A DNA stretch of 64,000 bases from Channa striata (taxonomy: Eukaryota > Chordata > Actinopteri > Anabantiformes > Channidae): positions 7,564,001 through 7,628,000 of the forward strand of contig CM065185.1 in assembly GCA_033026295.1 (NCBI GenBank), read 5' to 3'. The position numbers and the translations under genes are program-made. Position 1 is the first letter of the stretch, and each line of letters begins with the position of its first letter. Under the pieces are notes generated by a model that was given only the letters and a program-made list of their open reading frames with translations, was not told the origin of the DNA and did no database searches. Below, piece by piece: positions 12,276 to 26,180 of this stretch.

Positions 12276-15200
12276 AATGATGCAGAGCAACACTTGTCCA
12301 GCTGGCTGCTGGCCTGGTGTTTTGTTTCATGTCTAGATGAAAGCTAATTCCTCTTCATTGCCATTTCACATGTTGGACACAATTTTCAAACAAAATCATT
12401 TGCCACATCTGTCCCAACAGAAATGTCATCAGTCTCTGAAGTTTGGAAACATGTTTTCATGTTGTCTGTAAAGGTGTACGGGGTTCTCACCGGCCTTTTG
12501 CTACCAGTTGTCCATTCTAATCCTTATTTTTGTATGTTTATATTTAGATTACTGAATTTGATCTGGTCTAAATTCTGCATTTCTATAGAGGAATAAGTCA
12601 TCTTTGGATACCATTTGAATATTTTAAACTCTTAGTGCTATATCATCGTGACCCATCATTTGGATCTGCTGTGACCTTGTGCTGCTGTGGTGAGATTTTT
12701 CTCATCTTTTCTTAAACTCATGTGTGAACTTGAGAGCGAGTTAGGTGTGTTGGGGGTCATAAATTCTGTGGACTGAACAGCGGTTGGCCATTCCAACCAA
12801 TAGAAAGTTTTGTTTATACATCCTTGTGATTTATGTAGTCTGATGGTCAGGGAAAAACAGATCTTTGTCAGCAGTTTAGCATTTCCTCAAGGTGTAGCAT
12901 CTAATAAATAAGCAAAAGTATCTACTGCCTTTTTATGTGGTAGGCAGAGTTTCCTGATGGATTTTTGTCAACAGGCTGACTTGAAAACGACAATCAATGC
13001 TACAGAGTATGAACAAGGGGCCACGGAAATAATTACATGATTAACATTGTTCCTGTCTGAGAGCTAAAAGTAACTATAGCATCGGCCAGTCAGCAGTTAA
13101 CCATAACACTAAATGTTTCAATGTAATTATATCCAGCTGGTGTGATAATAAGTAAATCCTCTCATTAATTGGGTCTTAGGATTGTGTAGCTTCTGCTGTC
13201 ACAGCTAATTGACCCCAAGACTGAGGTGGAGTACATCTGTCTTCATTTATGCAGAACTCTAATTAACACCATCACCACAACCAGTAAGGGACAAAGTGTG
13301 TGTGTGTGTGTTCATGCACTCTTGTGGGAGACATGGGATGCCTTGACCCCAGTCTACCGAGCCAGAACATATGGCGAAATCTTTAAAAAGCATATAGAGT
13401 TTGTCAGGTAATGCACTGTAGAAAATACAACTTTAAATTTTAGCATTGTGGTTTATGAAAATAATCTTAAAAGTCTGGTCACCTACTAACAACTTAGCTT
13501 AGTTTCAGAGTGTTAATGCCGACTCTGTCAATGGGAAAAGGGATACCCACCCTGTGCAGGCAGATGTAAATCCACAAGAACTGACATTTTCACTTGACTG
13601 GGGGGAAACAAGCTGTGACAACGATGTGGCTTTGTTTCACCTTATAAGCTGATGGATGGAAAACAGTTGCCTATGTACAATGTAGCTAGAGAATATGAAT
13701 TTCTCATCAGGATTTAACACCACACACTCCCACCTGAACAGTCTGGTTTTGACAAGTTTTTGCTGGCTGGATTTCAGCTGTTTCAGAGAGTGAGAGTTAA
13801 TGGATTCTGACCTGATACATGACTGTGTTCTCTCTCTTCCCTTATACATTTTATGCACCAGTTTAAAAATTGTTAAACCATGTCATAGTCGTTGTGCTGA
13901 ACACTGATGAAGCACCTCATTGTCCTGTGAAGAATGACCTATAAATAGAGCTGTTATTGCTGTCTTGAGCTAATGCAACCAAAACAAAGGATATACAGTA
14001 TATATTGATTTTAGCCACAGTGTACCAGGTTCTGTCAGCACTGTAATAACTGGCCAGAGTGTAGCAACAGTAAAGTCCAGTAAATAACTGAACCCCGTGA
14101 TTGAAAACAAACTGTCATTTGCACAAAACACAAACTTGCTGTTTAATGAGATTCAAAGTTAGTAGTAAAATCATGGAGCCTAATTAAACAGCTAATTTCT
14201 AAAAACCCAATTTCTGACCTATGCAAATAGTGCAGAATGCTAAATATCTCTTATACATTTTACATTTTATAATACCTTGTGTCTTTACTGTACAGATGCA
14301 GATGTTGCGGTTATTTTCAGTTAGTCCTGTTGGATTCCCATTTATTTGAAAGGTCCGTTCACTTGTTCCTACCTCAAGTGAATAAATGAAATCAGAGGGG
14401 TTTAGTATCTTGCTCAAGGACGGTTTTTACAGGACTCTGTGTTATCGATGGACACAGTAGCTGGTGGAGATGTAATCTGACACTGTCTGCTTACGGGACA
14501 GCCTCATTCACTACGAGGCAGCCACCTCAGAAAACACAGACATCTATCCTTTTACTCCTTATGTGCTAAGAAATCATTTGAGCCTTGTATTCCCCATTGA
14601 GATAATAAACAGTGCTGAATATATGGATCATCAAATCCACCAGACGTACTATTGCCTCTAATGTTGATTACAGTGCGGTCTGTGGTCTCCCCTGCAGGCT
14701 CCTGGAATCTTAGTGGACTCTCTCTCTGTCTGCTCACGTTTTCTCTCACTTGTTCTTCAGTCCTATAGTCTCTGCGTCAACGAACTCTGACTTTATATCC
14801 CTGAGTCACTCCATTTCCAGGTGTTCGTGGTGCTTTGTTATTGTGTGTTCTTCCTGTCACTGTACCACAGACAGCAGGGGGTGCTGCTCTGTTAAGTGAT
14901 CGTTGAAGCTGCTTCCTGACTCCTTGGGAGCCCAACTAATACCAGTCCCTGTAGAGTTAGTGACTTTAGAGCCTGGTATTTGTTTGGGTGTGCAGCATTG
15001 TTTCCTGCTGGTGAAACAATGTGCATGAGCATTAATTCATAGCACTAAGAAAATATTTCAAATTAAATAAAAAGAATTAAATATGAAAAACACTGACATA
15101 AAAACATTTGGTTAAATGCTAAAGTACTGTGTTGCCAATCTGAAAAAAATTTGTGAAACTAAAGGTTTTTAAAGTTTAAAATGTAAAACTTTATTTAACA

Positions 15201-16059
15201 GGGTAACAATATTACTATTTATACTTTGGTATTAAATAATTTTACTGGTATATTAAAGCATCTTCATTTGGCAACTAGTGAAAACAATTTCTGCAGAGAA
15301 ATAGCACAAAATGTATATAATCACTCTACTTGTCAGAATTGCACCAAATGATAGCAAGTTTTGCCATCATTTTAGGTTTTAATGAGAGCATGAATCACAG
15401 TTTTGAACTTCAGTCACTACTGCAGTTTTTGCAAAAATATTCCATAAGTATTGGCATAGTTATTTAAGTGCAAAAGCACTGGAACAGATGGTTTCCTAAG
15501 TGAATGAAAGTAAATAAACCTCAATATATTATTTCCAATACCTGCATCAAGCCTGTGACTCACTGACATCAAATGACGTGGTTCCTCTTTTGCTATACTT
15601 TGATTAAATAGGGTTTGTTTGGGTTTGTGGTAGTTGATTGACTCAGTCAATCTGAGACCTTCTTTTATTGAGTTGACAGTGTGTGTTTTTGTATTGCTGC
15701 TTTATGAAGCTCCCCATTATTTTTGATGCATTTATCTGTAAATTTGCAGACAAGCTGCTTCTGTTCACCTCTGAACCCAAACGTAGTTGCTCCTAGTGAG
15801 TGCAGGCCTGCAGCTCCTCCATCGGTGCATGTGCAAATGGAAAGCAGCGTACTTTAGTACTTTATTAGTTAAATATGCATCTAATTGTACAGTGGAACCT
15901 TTCACTCGAATCTTTGGCACGTGGAAATTGTTGTTGTTTCCAAACACTTCAAAGGGCTTTAAAATGACTGTATATCTTTATTAAAATTGGGTGATCCATT
16001 ATGCATAATAATGTTACCCATTTTACCTAATTTCTCAAAAGCAAACAAAACTAAAAAGT
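12276..16059. other. Intergenic spacer, no gene seen
   Basis: No coding exon is supported. A short segment near 14385-14425 ('atcttgctcaaggac') resembles an antisense tRNA-SINE-like fish repeat. Otherwise nothing specific. Confidence 0.5.
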
Positions 16060-17030
16060 AGTTTATACAAAAATGCTTTGACATGTTTTATTGATTTAAA
16101 TTGTGTGTTTAAGGGTCACCCCCTGTGCAATTTGAGCAAAGTGGTAGTGATCTGGCTTCTAACACAGTTTACACCACTTGTGATGTACTGCAAGGATTTA
16201 TTTAGTTATTTGTTGTTGTTTTTTTGTAAATTATGTCATTCACGCTGATGATACTGTCTCCTATAAATATGAACCGAATTTCATTAAATATTAGGAAATT
16301 GAGTTGTAAGATGTTTCATCTTCATAAAATTTTATTTAAACTAAAAACTTAAAAGTGGAGAGAGGGAAGAGTGGAGGAAAGTGTCTCAGTGTGTCGAGTC
16401 CCCCAGCAGTCCAAGCCTATAGCAGCATCACTATAACTATTTAAAATCTTTATGAAAGAAGAAGGTTTTTAATAAACTTGTATAATTATTGGCAATCATC
16501 TGCAAAAATACACAGTTTTATCATTACATCTTGTTCAAATAACTCTCTTTCTATGATGTATCCTCATTTGATTTATGGTTTTAATGTTTGGGCAAACACA
16601 TGCCTCTCTAATCTCCATAAGCTGCATGTACTGCAGAACAGATTTTGTTAGCTTTGCCAAACATTTGCTCAAACATTTTTCAAAGATGTGTTTATACAAA
16701 AGTACATGTTCATTCTCTCCCAACTTCTTTTGGTGTTTTTAATGTAATTGTCAGGTTGATTTTCACACCTCACCGTGGTAAAAACCTGCAAACTCTTAAG
16801 TTACATTTTTTTTGCATATTTTTTACTTTTATGCTGTTTTTTTGCACACATTAATAAACTAAATAAAACTATTTTAAACCTTTATCCAATATCCACTTTC
16901 GATCAAATTTCTTTGCTGCAAAGCAGAAATAACTTATGCCATGCTGTTCTTTTGCAGAGGACTGTTTGCCCCAAACAGGCTTCTCTATTTAAGTTTCATA
17001 TAGTCACTTTTGTTAAGATCTAATATAAAT
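16060..17030 (+). mobile_element. Decayed LINE reverse-transcriptase fragment(s)
   Basis: Near 16235-16275 the plus strand encodes IHADDTVSYKYEP, a form of the reverse-transcriptase catalytic (Y/H)ADD box. It is preceded by SNTVYTTCDVLQG, which resembles the xSxxVxxGVPQGSV box. At about 16550-16710 the frame reads YPHLIYGFNVWANTCLSN then LHKLHVLQNRFC, the C-terminal LINE block (FxYPHLxYCxxVWGNT...LxxLxxLQxR). Stops and frame changes show it is long dead. The pieces may be one internally deleted copy or two insertions. Confidence 0.65.
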
Positions 17031-20000
17031 ATAACACATCCGGACCAATCAAATAAATGCGTTCTGCCCACTGAGCAGTGTAATTGATAGGATTATCAAG
17101 CTTTGCCAATCACTGATTTGCACACACTAATTTCTGCCCTGCGAGCTGTGTGCTTTTCAGGAAATGCAACATGTGACTCTGATTTTTATACTCAGTCAGA
17201 GGTTTTACAGTTTTAGCACAACATATGGGAAAGATTTGTCGTCATAGCACGCTGCTGAATGCTGAATGCAGAAACAACAGGAAGATAAGACACACATCTA
17301 TACTATTAAATGTTCTACCCGTTTCTTCCCGAAGAACATTTTCTGGAATCTGTCATTTGCCCAGAAGTTCTCCAAACTGTTGCATTTGTGTCAAATAAAT
17401 GCCTCGCTTCCATGTTCACTATGACCTGGTTTGTTTTAATTAGTCTAAATGACAAAAGCGCAGTCGATTAGGATACCACAGGGTGGATGGAGTAACAATA
17501 TGCCTCATTGGCCTTCCTGCACCCATCTTTCTCCTGGGTTATGTGTACGTGTGCCTGAGTGTGGTTTTGGTGGTGACAGTAGCAGTAGGGTGGGGACAAG
17601 CTTTGTGTCTTGGTGTGGTGGGTGATGATGAGACAGAAGGAGAAAGGGAGCTGGTCTGCAGCTTTAGCCTTCCAGTGACTCAGCATTTTTAGAGATTGTA
17701 AATAATCCCCTCTTCCCAATTTCTACTTCCTTCACTTTTTTGCCCTTTTTGAACTCTATCACCCCGTCTTCCCTCCTCGCTCCCAATAATCATTTATGTC
17801 TCATTACTTAATTGCTTTTGTACATAAAAATAACATCTCATCAGTGTAATGGCTCTCAATTAGAGAAGACAGGGGCAGCAAATTTGAAAACTCATCACAG
17901 TATTATTGTTGCTTTTCTAGAAAAGTGATTGAGGTGGGAAAAATAATCTGGTGAAATAAAAAAAAAAGACACTATTTATATTCCGTTGGTTTACGGTGGG
18001 ATCTTCAGCTGAATACCTGACACTGACAGCCCTCATCTGTTTAGTGCAGAGAGAGACGTCAGAGGCACTTTGCTGAAAGCCGAGAGATGCAGGGACAGAA
18101 ATAGACTATACTGGGATATCTGAGGAGAGGAGGAGAAGGGAGAGGCCCTGGGTATTCTGCTATCCTAGATAACACCCACTCTTCAGCATGGTGGGGTGGA
18201 GAATTATCGCCAGCAGAGACAATGAGGAGCATGAGTGTGCACCGGGTCATGAACTGAACTAGTGTCTGCGTGTGTCTGAGGAATGAGGTGGTCCAGTCAG
18301 TGGTGGTCTGATGAAAGACAGAAGGAAATGTGAATTCATGCCAGCTCTATTAGATGTGGAAGAAAGTCTAAAACAACCATGGGGACACTGCAGAACAATG
18401 TCCCCATGTTTCATCATGGGATTGACAAGAACTCTACTTTATCAAAACTCAAATAAAAAGTAGAGTAGAAACTGATTTAGGAGACAGTAATATGACCGGC
18501 TGAACTTATATGGGCAGTTGTCCAGTAAGAGCTAAAATGAAGTAGCAAGAATAAAAGTTAATAGTGAACTCTGGCCTCGGAATGCTTTGTGAATCCCAGA
18601 TTATTAACCTGAGGTAAGAAGTGTAAGCTTTATTTAAAATCACTTGACTGACATTAGAGTGCTTATTTAACCCAGGGGTTGTAGACGACTAAATTTAGAT
18701 TTAGCTGAATGACTGCTTGGGAACCTACAATTAAAGTCACATACCAGCTACTGACCGAAACAGTGGAGCGTAAGCAGGAGATAAAACCTTAAGACCTGGC
18801 ACTACTCAATAACTCTGCTGCTAACTTGCTAAGTGCTGCTGCCGCTACCTCCTTCGGCCTCCTCCTTCCGTGTTTTGGGGGGTAATGCTGCCTTGATATG
18901 CCACGCAGCCCATATTTCAAACAGGGAAAGTGTTTGACTGTAATTTATGGACAAATTGTGCACGGCCGAAATTTGAGAGGGCATTTTGCCTATTAGACAC
19001 CATTTCAACGTCATTATTGTTATACAGGAATGTCCCCCAGCGGAGTCTAGAGTGGCAGTGATGAAGAGGTAAAGATGTGGTTGGGGCATGGACCCATGGA
19101 AGGGAGGGATGCATAGATCAGGCACTGAAATAGAGGCTGACAACAGCAGACAGGAAAAGTGAAAACAATCATTCAATCACATCCGACGAGTTTCCTCGGG
19201 GAGGAGAGTAAGAGAGACAGAAAAAAGTGTAGATTTGTAGTGTCTTCAAGGTTGAACAGCAGAGGCTTTTGTGCCAAATCTAAACATATGATCAGCTTCT
19301 TCAGGTGTCGATAACCAAATTACACATGTAAAACTCTCTCATTTATCCAGAATTTTACACATAAAAGTGAAACCAGATTTGGGCCAAAAATCACATGTGA
19401 AAACAACAATCGCAACCAAAGTGCATATCTACTTTGATTCCATGTGCAGGTTCATAAGAAATGTTAAACTCCTGCCGACTCCCACTCTCCTGCAAAAAAA
19501 ATGTATTTCCACAGAGACATAAAAAGTTTCCACAGTTAAAGCCATGTGGCTTTACACACTCCTAAAATACAACAAAGCCCTACTGAAATAAAAATAAATA
19601 TGCCATATGGTACAAAGGCTCATTAGACACTATAGTAAGCACAGTGGCTTCACTGCTTTATGTTGCACTTAACCGGCTTTACGGAAGTCTGCGTGTTCCC
19701 AGGTGGGTGCTGTTAGGACCCAGGGGTGCTCTGTGAGGAGGTGACGAATGCTGTGGCGTTTCTCTGTCCTGACAATTAGACTGGCACTGCTGTGCTCCCC
19801 CTCACCCAGAAACAATGGCACATTGAGATGCCTCAGCACACAATCTTGTCTGAGACCACTTAAAATCCCTTCCACAGATGATGTTTCTGCTGGATTCCAC
19901 TAAGACACATGGGCCCACAGCAGTATATTAGTGATTATGGTCACATAGCCAAACACAATGACAGAGCAGAACAGACTGGCCTCTGGTCTAATGCTGAGCA

Positions 20001-20255
20001 CTAACGCAAGCTCTACACAGCCAGAATTAAGTAGGTCTTGTAAAGGGTCACAACAACAAATAGTTTATCTTGTTTGTAGTTTTTCCCTTTTTCCTCTTAC
20101 TTTCTCTTTGTCTGCTCTCAGTTGCATTGTGTGAGCCGGTACAGTTTTCATGCATATAGTAAAAATGTTTTTATGATGTGAACAATTCCTAGAAATTGCT
20201 TAATACAGACAGACCCAGGACTCTAGAGCCATGCTGTTGTTGTGTTGGTCCAAAA
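17031..20255. other. Intergenic spacer, no gene seen
   Basis: No supported exon. The 17800-17900 and 18880-19030 stretches are repeat-poor and of moderate complexity; they could be conserved noncoding elements but nothing here proves it. Confidence 0.4.
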
Positions 20256-20495
20256 CATCCATCCATTATCTGAAACCGCTTATTCTGTTTAGGCTCAGAG
20301 GGCGCTGTCCTATCCCAGCTGTCACTGGGCAAGGTACACCCTGGACAGACTTCCAGACTTTCTCAGGGCCAAAATAGAGAAAAATACACAGACAGACAAC
20401 CATTCACACTGGAGTACCCAGAGGAAATCCATGCATGCACAGGGAGAACGTGCAAATTCTGAACAGGCCACAGTTGACCACCGTGCTGCCTGCTC
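20256..20495 (+). repeat. Teleost CATCCATC-type interspersed repeat, copy 3
   Basis: It begins 'catccatccattatctgaaa', has 'ggtacaccctggacagact', 'gacagacaaccattcacact', 'agggagaacgtgcaaattct' and ends 'ccaccgtgctgcctgctcc'. Same family as 11118-11468, shorter in the middle. Confidence 0.75.
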
Positions 20496-21712
20496 CAAAA
20501 CAGTTTATATCTTTCCTCAATGGAACCTCAACAGATGTGTAAATTGCCCCATGCCATGTGCCTTAATGCACCCCCACACCATCACAGAAGATGGTTTAAA
20601 ATGGGCACTGATAATGAGCAAGATAGTTTCTACTTTGTCATGTAAGATGTGGCCTCCACAATTTCCAAATAGAACATCTAATTATGACTCGTCACTACAA
20701 GACACTACACTCATTTTGATGTCTGCAATAAAACCAAATATTGTACAAGTGTAATGAGGAGGCCATGCAAACATTATTTTCAGTTTACTAACTTTTGTAA
20801 AACGATAACTATTCACATCAGCCTATTCTAGGCCTCATAAAGTTCCAGTGTATTTTGTACAGTACATAACTGAAACATGGGACTATTTTAGCTGTCATAC
20901 TGCTTTGTGTAATCATATGGGTTGACAGAGGAAGATAAATTGATTTAAAAACATGCTATATTTTGTACAACATTTTTGAACTGCATATAAATGGCACATG
21001 CTGCCAATTAATGATAATGCTTGTTTGGGGTGTGTAAGTTCTTCTCAAACTGCTCATGTCTCATTATTGGACTTAATGGAGGTGTGCTGAATGACTGGAG
21101 GTAACTGAGACGCTGATAATTACTGCTTTGGAGACATAGATCCCACACTTCTCATGTGATTAAATCATTCATCAGACTTCCTATATAAAATACATTTTGA
21201 AAAATAATACCATAGACTTCGTTTCAGTACACTATTGTAATGTTTTTGCATTTTCACATATTTTGTTGGTAACTTTTATGTCTTCGAGACAACAAAAGTG
21301 CTCAGGACGGCTGATTACTGTGTCCTCAAAACATCAAGCTTAGTGGAAGACGTGTTACGTGTGCTTGAAATCCCGAAAACATATTAAAAAAAAGTTTTAC
21401 CCTGTTCTGCACCCGGTACCCAGTTCCATTTTAAAATGTTAAATCTGCAATATTACTGGTTTAATAAACCTGTTAAAGTCCTGGGTTGTGAGTTAATTTT
21501 TTGTACCAAAATAGTCATTGTTTTGTCACTTTGCAGAGAACAACATGGAAACAACTTTTAAATTAGAGCAAAACTGACAGGACATTCATGTGTCAGAAAC
21601 ATCCAGGGAAAAGGCAAGAGTCAACACTGTCCACTCCACTGGCCGTGCAACATGTCAGAATGAGAGAGGAAGGCTGGTGATGCAGGACAGATGAGGATGA
21701 GAAACAAAAAGG
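20496..21712. other. Intergenic spacer, no gene seen
   Basis: Nothing recognised apart from ordinary AT-rich DNA. Confidence 0.5.
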
Positions 21713-24220
21713 ATGAGGCTTAGTAGCCTGACTAACTGTGGTGAACACACTCAGGTGTCACTGAAACAAATTAAGATCCAAAGTGGCAAAAGAATAGCCA
21801 GCGTTGATGCCAATGATGATCGCAAAAGACCTGGAAAAATGATAAAATATGACACCAGCATCATATGCATTGAATCCGGCTCCAGCAGCATCAGACCAAA
21901 CACCACAGAATTCCCCTCGTCTGAGGATGATGGTGGAGATGTCTGCCTAATCCTTAACACGTCCCCTGAGGAGGAGAAAATCTATCAGTTGTCTTCTTCA
22001 GGAAACACAAGCTTAGGTAAGCTGTGAAAGAAAACGTTTGTTCACTGCAAATTATGTGCAATCAGAGTGAAGGCTCCTTCTAAAAAACACGAATCTGGTA
22101 TTGATTTCACGTTTTTACTTTAACAAAGACAAGTAGTTTAAATTAAACAATTAGAAAAGAAATAAAAAATAATAAACCTAACAAATGTTTGTGTGTCCAG
22201 CCAACCTTGACAGGAAGTGTGTTCAGCTTGCTCCAAACAGCACTGGAGGCTTTGGTTCACTGTATGCAGGCATGTCCATTCCCAGAAAAGGCGAGTGGTG
22301 AGTCACCTACTCTGATGTCAAATAATAATCATTGAAATTAAATATTCTTTCAGCGAAGTAGATCAAGTCAGAGAACAGATTCCAAATGCCGCACATGAAA
22401 GCCTAAACTTCAGATATTCTTGTAAAAGAAGAAATACAGGGACAATTCACATTTGAACAGGAAGCAGATGAGCAACAAATTTTCCATTTACCTAATTTGT
22501 TATGAATATGGTGCACACATGTAAAATAAATGTATAATTAGATTACCACATGCTTTGTGATTTGAGTTTTAAGCCAAATAGAGTCATAGCAATAAATACG
22601 TAAACAGTATTGTTTTTTCTTTTACATACTGATACATTGCTACAGAGGATTCGAGATGAAATGATCAATATTTGCTTTAAGTATCATCTGTTAGCTTTAA
22701 GGGATTTGTTCAAAACACAATGCAAAGGAATTACAATGAGGATCCCACTCAGATGCAGAATACACGGGTGTGAATGTGTGAGTGTGTCTGCTGCGATGAA
22801 TAGCTACAGTGTCACTGAGTACAGACCTTGACAGAGTAGAACAGATGAAATGATTCAGAAGCCAAGGCATTGTCCTGGCTCTCATCACTTCGGTTGGCAG
22901 CCCAGAGCAAATATTATTGGTGGAAGTGGGTGATGGAGTGAAACTATTTAGCGGGTACCTTCATTTCCTGTCGCAAAGCAATCACAGCTGAAACAGCCTA
23001 CAGACCTGAGGAGATTAAATGTTTTGCTAACAAAGTGTTTGGGGTAGAAAAAAAAATGCTAATATCTTCCTTTGTGAATCATATTTGAAGTATTCTATAT
23101 GCATATAAATGCTTCGCCCTTTCCTTTTTTTAAAAAAAAACCACATCCTCTCTATTTTTCTGCTGCTCTCTTTCCGGGGGGTTCATGGATGTTTCTGGGT
23201 CGCCAGTAATGGGAAGTGTTTAGCAGAGCAGCTGCACAGAGCACAGCTCCGACCAGCTGCTCACAGACAGTCCAGCAGGTACCTTTTACCTTCTCTAGCT
23301 GTTTTAATCTATTTTCTCCCAGGAAACATTTGATGACAAAATCTTCCAGCAGCTGGTCTGAGCAGAGGAAGGTTTTCATATCTTGATTTAACAAGATACT
23401 AAATGTCAAGTTTCAAACAAATATTAGCTGAAAGATTTCTTATTAAGCCGCATTTAAATAGGATATTAATTTAAAGCACTATGTGCATAAGCTACATGTT
23501 ACATGCAGGCTGGGTCATTGTTACTGCTGATGCCCCATTCTTCTTCTTCTTCTTCTACCCCAGAAGATATAATTTAATGCCAAGCAGTTCTGACAGAACG
23601 TTGTTACTGTCTGTATTTCAGCAGCTATTTTACTGCAAAGCTTTGCATCACAATCCTAATTCACATGTCTCTCTTTAAAAACTTTAACTTTAACAATATG
23701 AACAGAAAACCATGGAACAATCATAGTAAATTTTTAGGAACATATCTGGCCACATTCTTATTGTTTCATTATATATTTTCCATTGATTTAGTTGTTGCCA
23801 CACAGTTTTCAAATCTAATGCAAGATGAATTATATCTGTGCTTGTCTTTTCGCAAATATTCTAAAAATAATTTCCAAATTACTGGACAGCTACAAGAGTG
23901 AGGGAATATATCTCGTTGCCATTTTTGTACACGTGCAGTAAGGGAGCCACTGAATGGCCGACTCAATAACATTTTGGTCAGGGTCACATGATTTGTAGAC
24001 CATGGGTCCTTGGATAATGACTGGATTGATCAGGGGGGGATACCTCTTATTTTGTAAATGAGCTAAATTTGATAAACTCACATTCAAACACTTTATTTAG
24101 GTGACAAACGTTGTTGACATACCTTCCCATCTGTCTCATGCTGTGTGTATTTCCTTGTGATCTATTCAGCTTGACGCACTTCTCACTTCCTCTCCAGCCC
24201 ACTGTCCAGCAAACAGTGAC
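21713..24220 (+). CDS. Possible small multi-exon gene of unknown identity
   Basis: I do not recognise this gene. An open frame starts at ATG 21713 and reaches a good donor (TTAG|GTAAGC) at 22016. The next candidate exons stay open in phase: 22201-22297 (after tccag, donor TG|GTGAGT) and 23207-23278 (after gccag, donor AG|GTACCT), then 24198-24220 after the pyrimidine-rich ttcctctccag, ending in TGA. The product would be about 165 aa, hydrophilic, with two hydrophobic patches beside acidic/serine residues (SIICIESGSSS; SSEDDGG then DVCLILNT) that look like SUMO-interacting motifs, and a Cys/basic tail (CNGKCLAEQLHRAQLRPAAH). A TGA lies just upstream of the start. The chain could be chance; the first frame is the strongest part. 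Confidence 0.28.
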
Positions 24221-24779
24221 GTTACTGAGGCTGCCGGTGGCTGTAAGATGATTTACTGTATCTCTCTCACTCCCTCTGTTTGTCTTGCTCACTGATTCAT
24301 TCATGGACTCAGAGCTTGAACCAAATGTTAATCCCAGCATTCAGCTTTTAGCTGTTCTCCAGGATTTCCCTAGTACAGACAGACCTGACTAAGGCTTCAG
24401 CAATTGCTATATTACATAAACACATGGTTATCAAACACGTTTTAATAATTATAGACCAATGTCCACATTCTCCTTTATTGCAAAGTCTTGCAAATGTAGT
24501 TTTCTGTTGTCCCATCTGACCAAAAAACACTTTTGGCAGACAAAGCGTCTGATAATACTGGCTGCACAATAACATGACTACCTCCTTCATCCTTCTCTCA
24601 CTTAGAGACCTAAATATAACTAGTTCATCAAATACATCTTTAACCCTGGGGTGGGGAGCGGGGTATTAAACATATTTTCCACATTCTTATTAAAAGTAAA
24701 TGTATCAAATCAAAAGATGGATGTGTTTTACAGTATACAACTGTGCTCTATAAGATTCTAATTTATACATCTTTCTTTT

Positions 24780-24865
24780 GTTGAGGGTAGCTGGTAATTG
24801 ATGTAAAGGACTTTGGATTAACTGTGTTGTGTGCAAAGTGCTACATAATTAAAGATGAGTTGAAA
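24780..24865 (+). repeat. LINE 3' tail relic
   Basis: The segment 'gtgtgcaaagtgctacataa' then 'ttaaagatgagttga' matches the usual 3' end of teleost LINEs (gtgctatataaataaagttgatttga). Confidence 0.45.
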
Positions 24866-25663
24866 TAGAGAGGAAATATTATGACAGGAAGAAGAGCCTC
24901 TGTGCCTGCTACACACACAGAGGTTCCTGTGCACACTCGCAAGAGCACCTGCAAATGCTGCAACAATAACAAGCCACATCTGTTCATATGAATTGCAATA
25001 GCTGAAAATGCAGATTTTGTTCAGGGGGAAAACCCAAGGGACACAAATTTCTGCTTCTAAAAACAAACGAACTAGGAAGTTGGTGTAGACCAATAGCACA
25101 GAGCAGAGAGAGAAACTGGAAGGAGATGGATGGGAAGGGACGAGAATACCATTAAGCAGCTAAATAAGCAAATTGCCCTCTAGAGGTAAATGGCCAGGGG
25201 GTAGTGCAGGAGATGCTGATGTGATTAACTGAAGTAGGACAGCCAGGGACACAGCAGAGGACTGGCATTGCAGAGGAAATAAGGTAGAGGACAATCCTTG
25301 GCCATCTACAGGATCAAACTACTCAAACCACATACAGCCTCACAACTTGGTGTAGTAGCCTGCAGCCACTATCAGTACATTGCTTCCTCATTGAATTACA
25401 GTGAAACGGATAGAGAGAGACAAAGTGAGTGTGTGTGTGTCAGTAGAGCAAAAGAGAGAGAGGACATTATGTCACGTCAAGGTAAAACTATGTACACGCA
25501 CTGCAGATGGCCTCACCCACATTTGTTCCAGCTGCATGTTGATCTGAGGAGGCAACATGAACGGTGTAAAGATCTCTGTCCAAACCTCACCTAGCATGTA
25601 ATTTTGTCTCTGTGTGCTTTGCATAATTACCGATGATCCATACAGCAGGGTGTGGACAGGACA

Positions 25664-25750
25664 GGAAAGGAAAGGAAAGGAAAGGAAAGGAAAGCAAAGG
25701 AAAGGAAAGGAAAGGAAAGGAAAGGAAAAGAAAGGAAAGGGAAAAAAAGG
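25664..25750. repeat. (GGAAA)n pentanucleotide microsatellite
   Basis: About 15 units with rare interruptions, directly visible. Fully purine on one strand. Confidence 0.95.
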
Positions 25751-26102
25751 AATTAACTGGGAGGAAATGGGTGGGTGCTGCTCCCAGGCTGTCAGAGGAG
25801 TGTGTCCTTGGATTGCCCTCGTCCCTACCCACACACCTACCCTGTGTCTCATACACACACACAAACACACACACACACAAACACACCCATGCTCATGCCA
25901 TCGGTTCAATAGCTCAGCCTGTACAAACCTGAGGCTCGCATGTGTTTTTACACAAGCTTTTAGGTATATGAATAAATACACTTACTGCTGTGCGGTGTGC
26001 GTCTCTGTGTACACACAAACACACACACACACGCACATAAGCAGAAAGCTCTTAGAATAAGCTCAGACATCTCATCAGGGATGCAGCAGAGCCCCTGTCT
26101 GC

Positions 26103-26127
26103 AGAGAGAGAGAGAGAGAGAGAGAGA
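26103..26127. repeat. (GA)n microsatellite
   Basis: About 12 units immediately before the hairpin at 26139-26180. Confidence 0.95.
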
Positions 26128-26138
26128 TTCTCACATCT

Positions 26139-26180
26139 CTGATTCTAACTCACATCTCATCTGATGTGAGTTAGAATCAG
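26139..26180. repeat. Perfect 18-bp inverted repeat (hairpin)
   Basis: Arms CTGATTCTAACTCACATC (26139-26156) and its exact reverse complement (26163-26180) are separated by the 6-base loop TCATCT. Confidence 0.95.

Noticed and set aside
18829..19176. 115-codon minus-strand frame
   Set aside because: No domain, no splice context; at most a noncoding conserved element.
25472..26060. Open frames of up to 169 codons on both strands
   Set aside because: They are produced by the GGAAA and CA/GT tracts, which lack stops; the products are low-complexity and have no domain.
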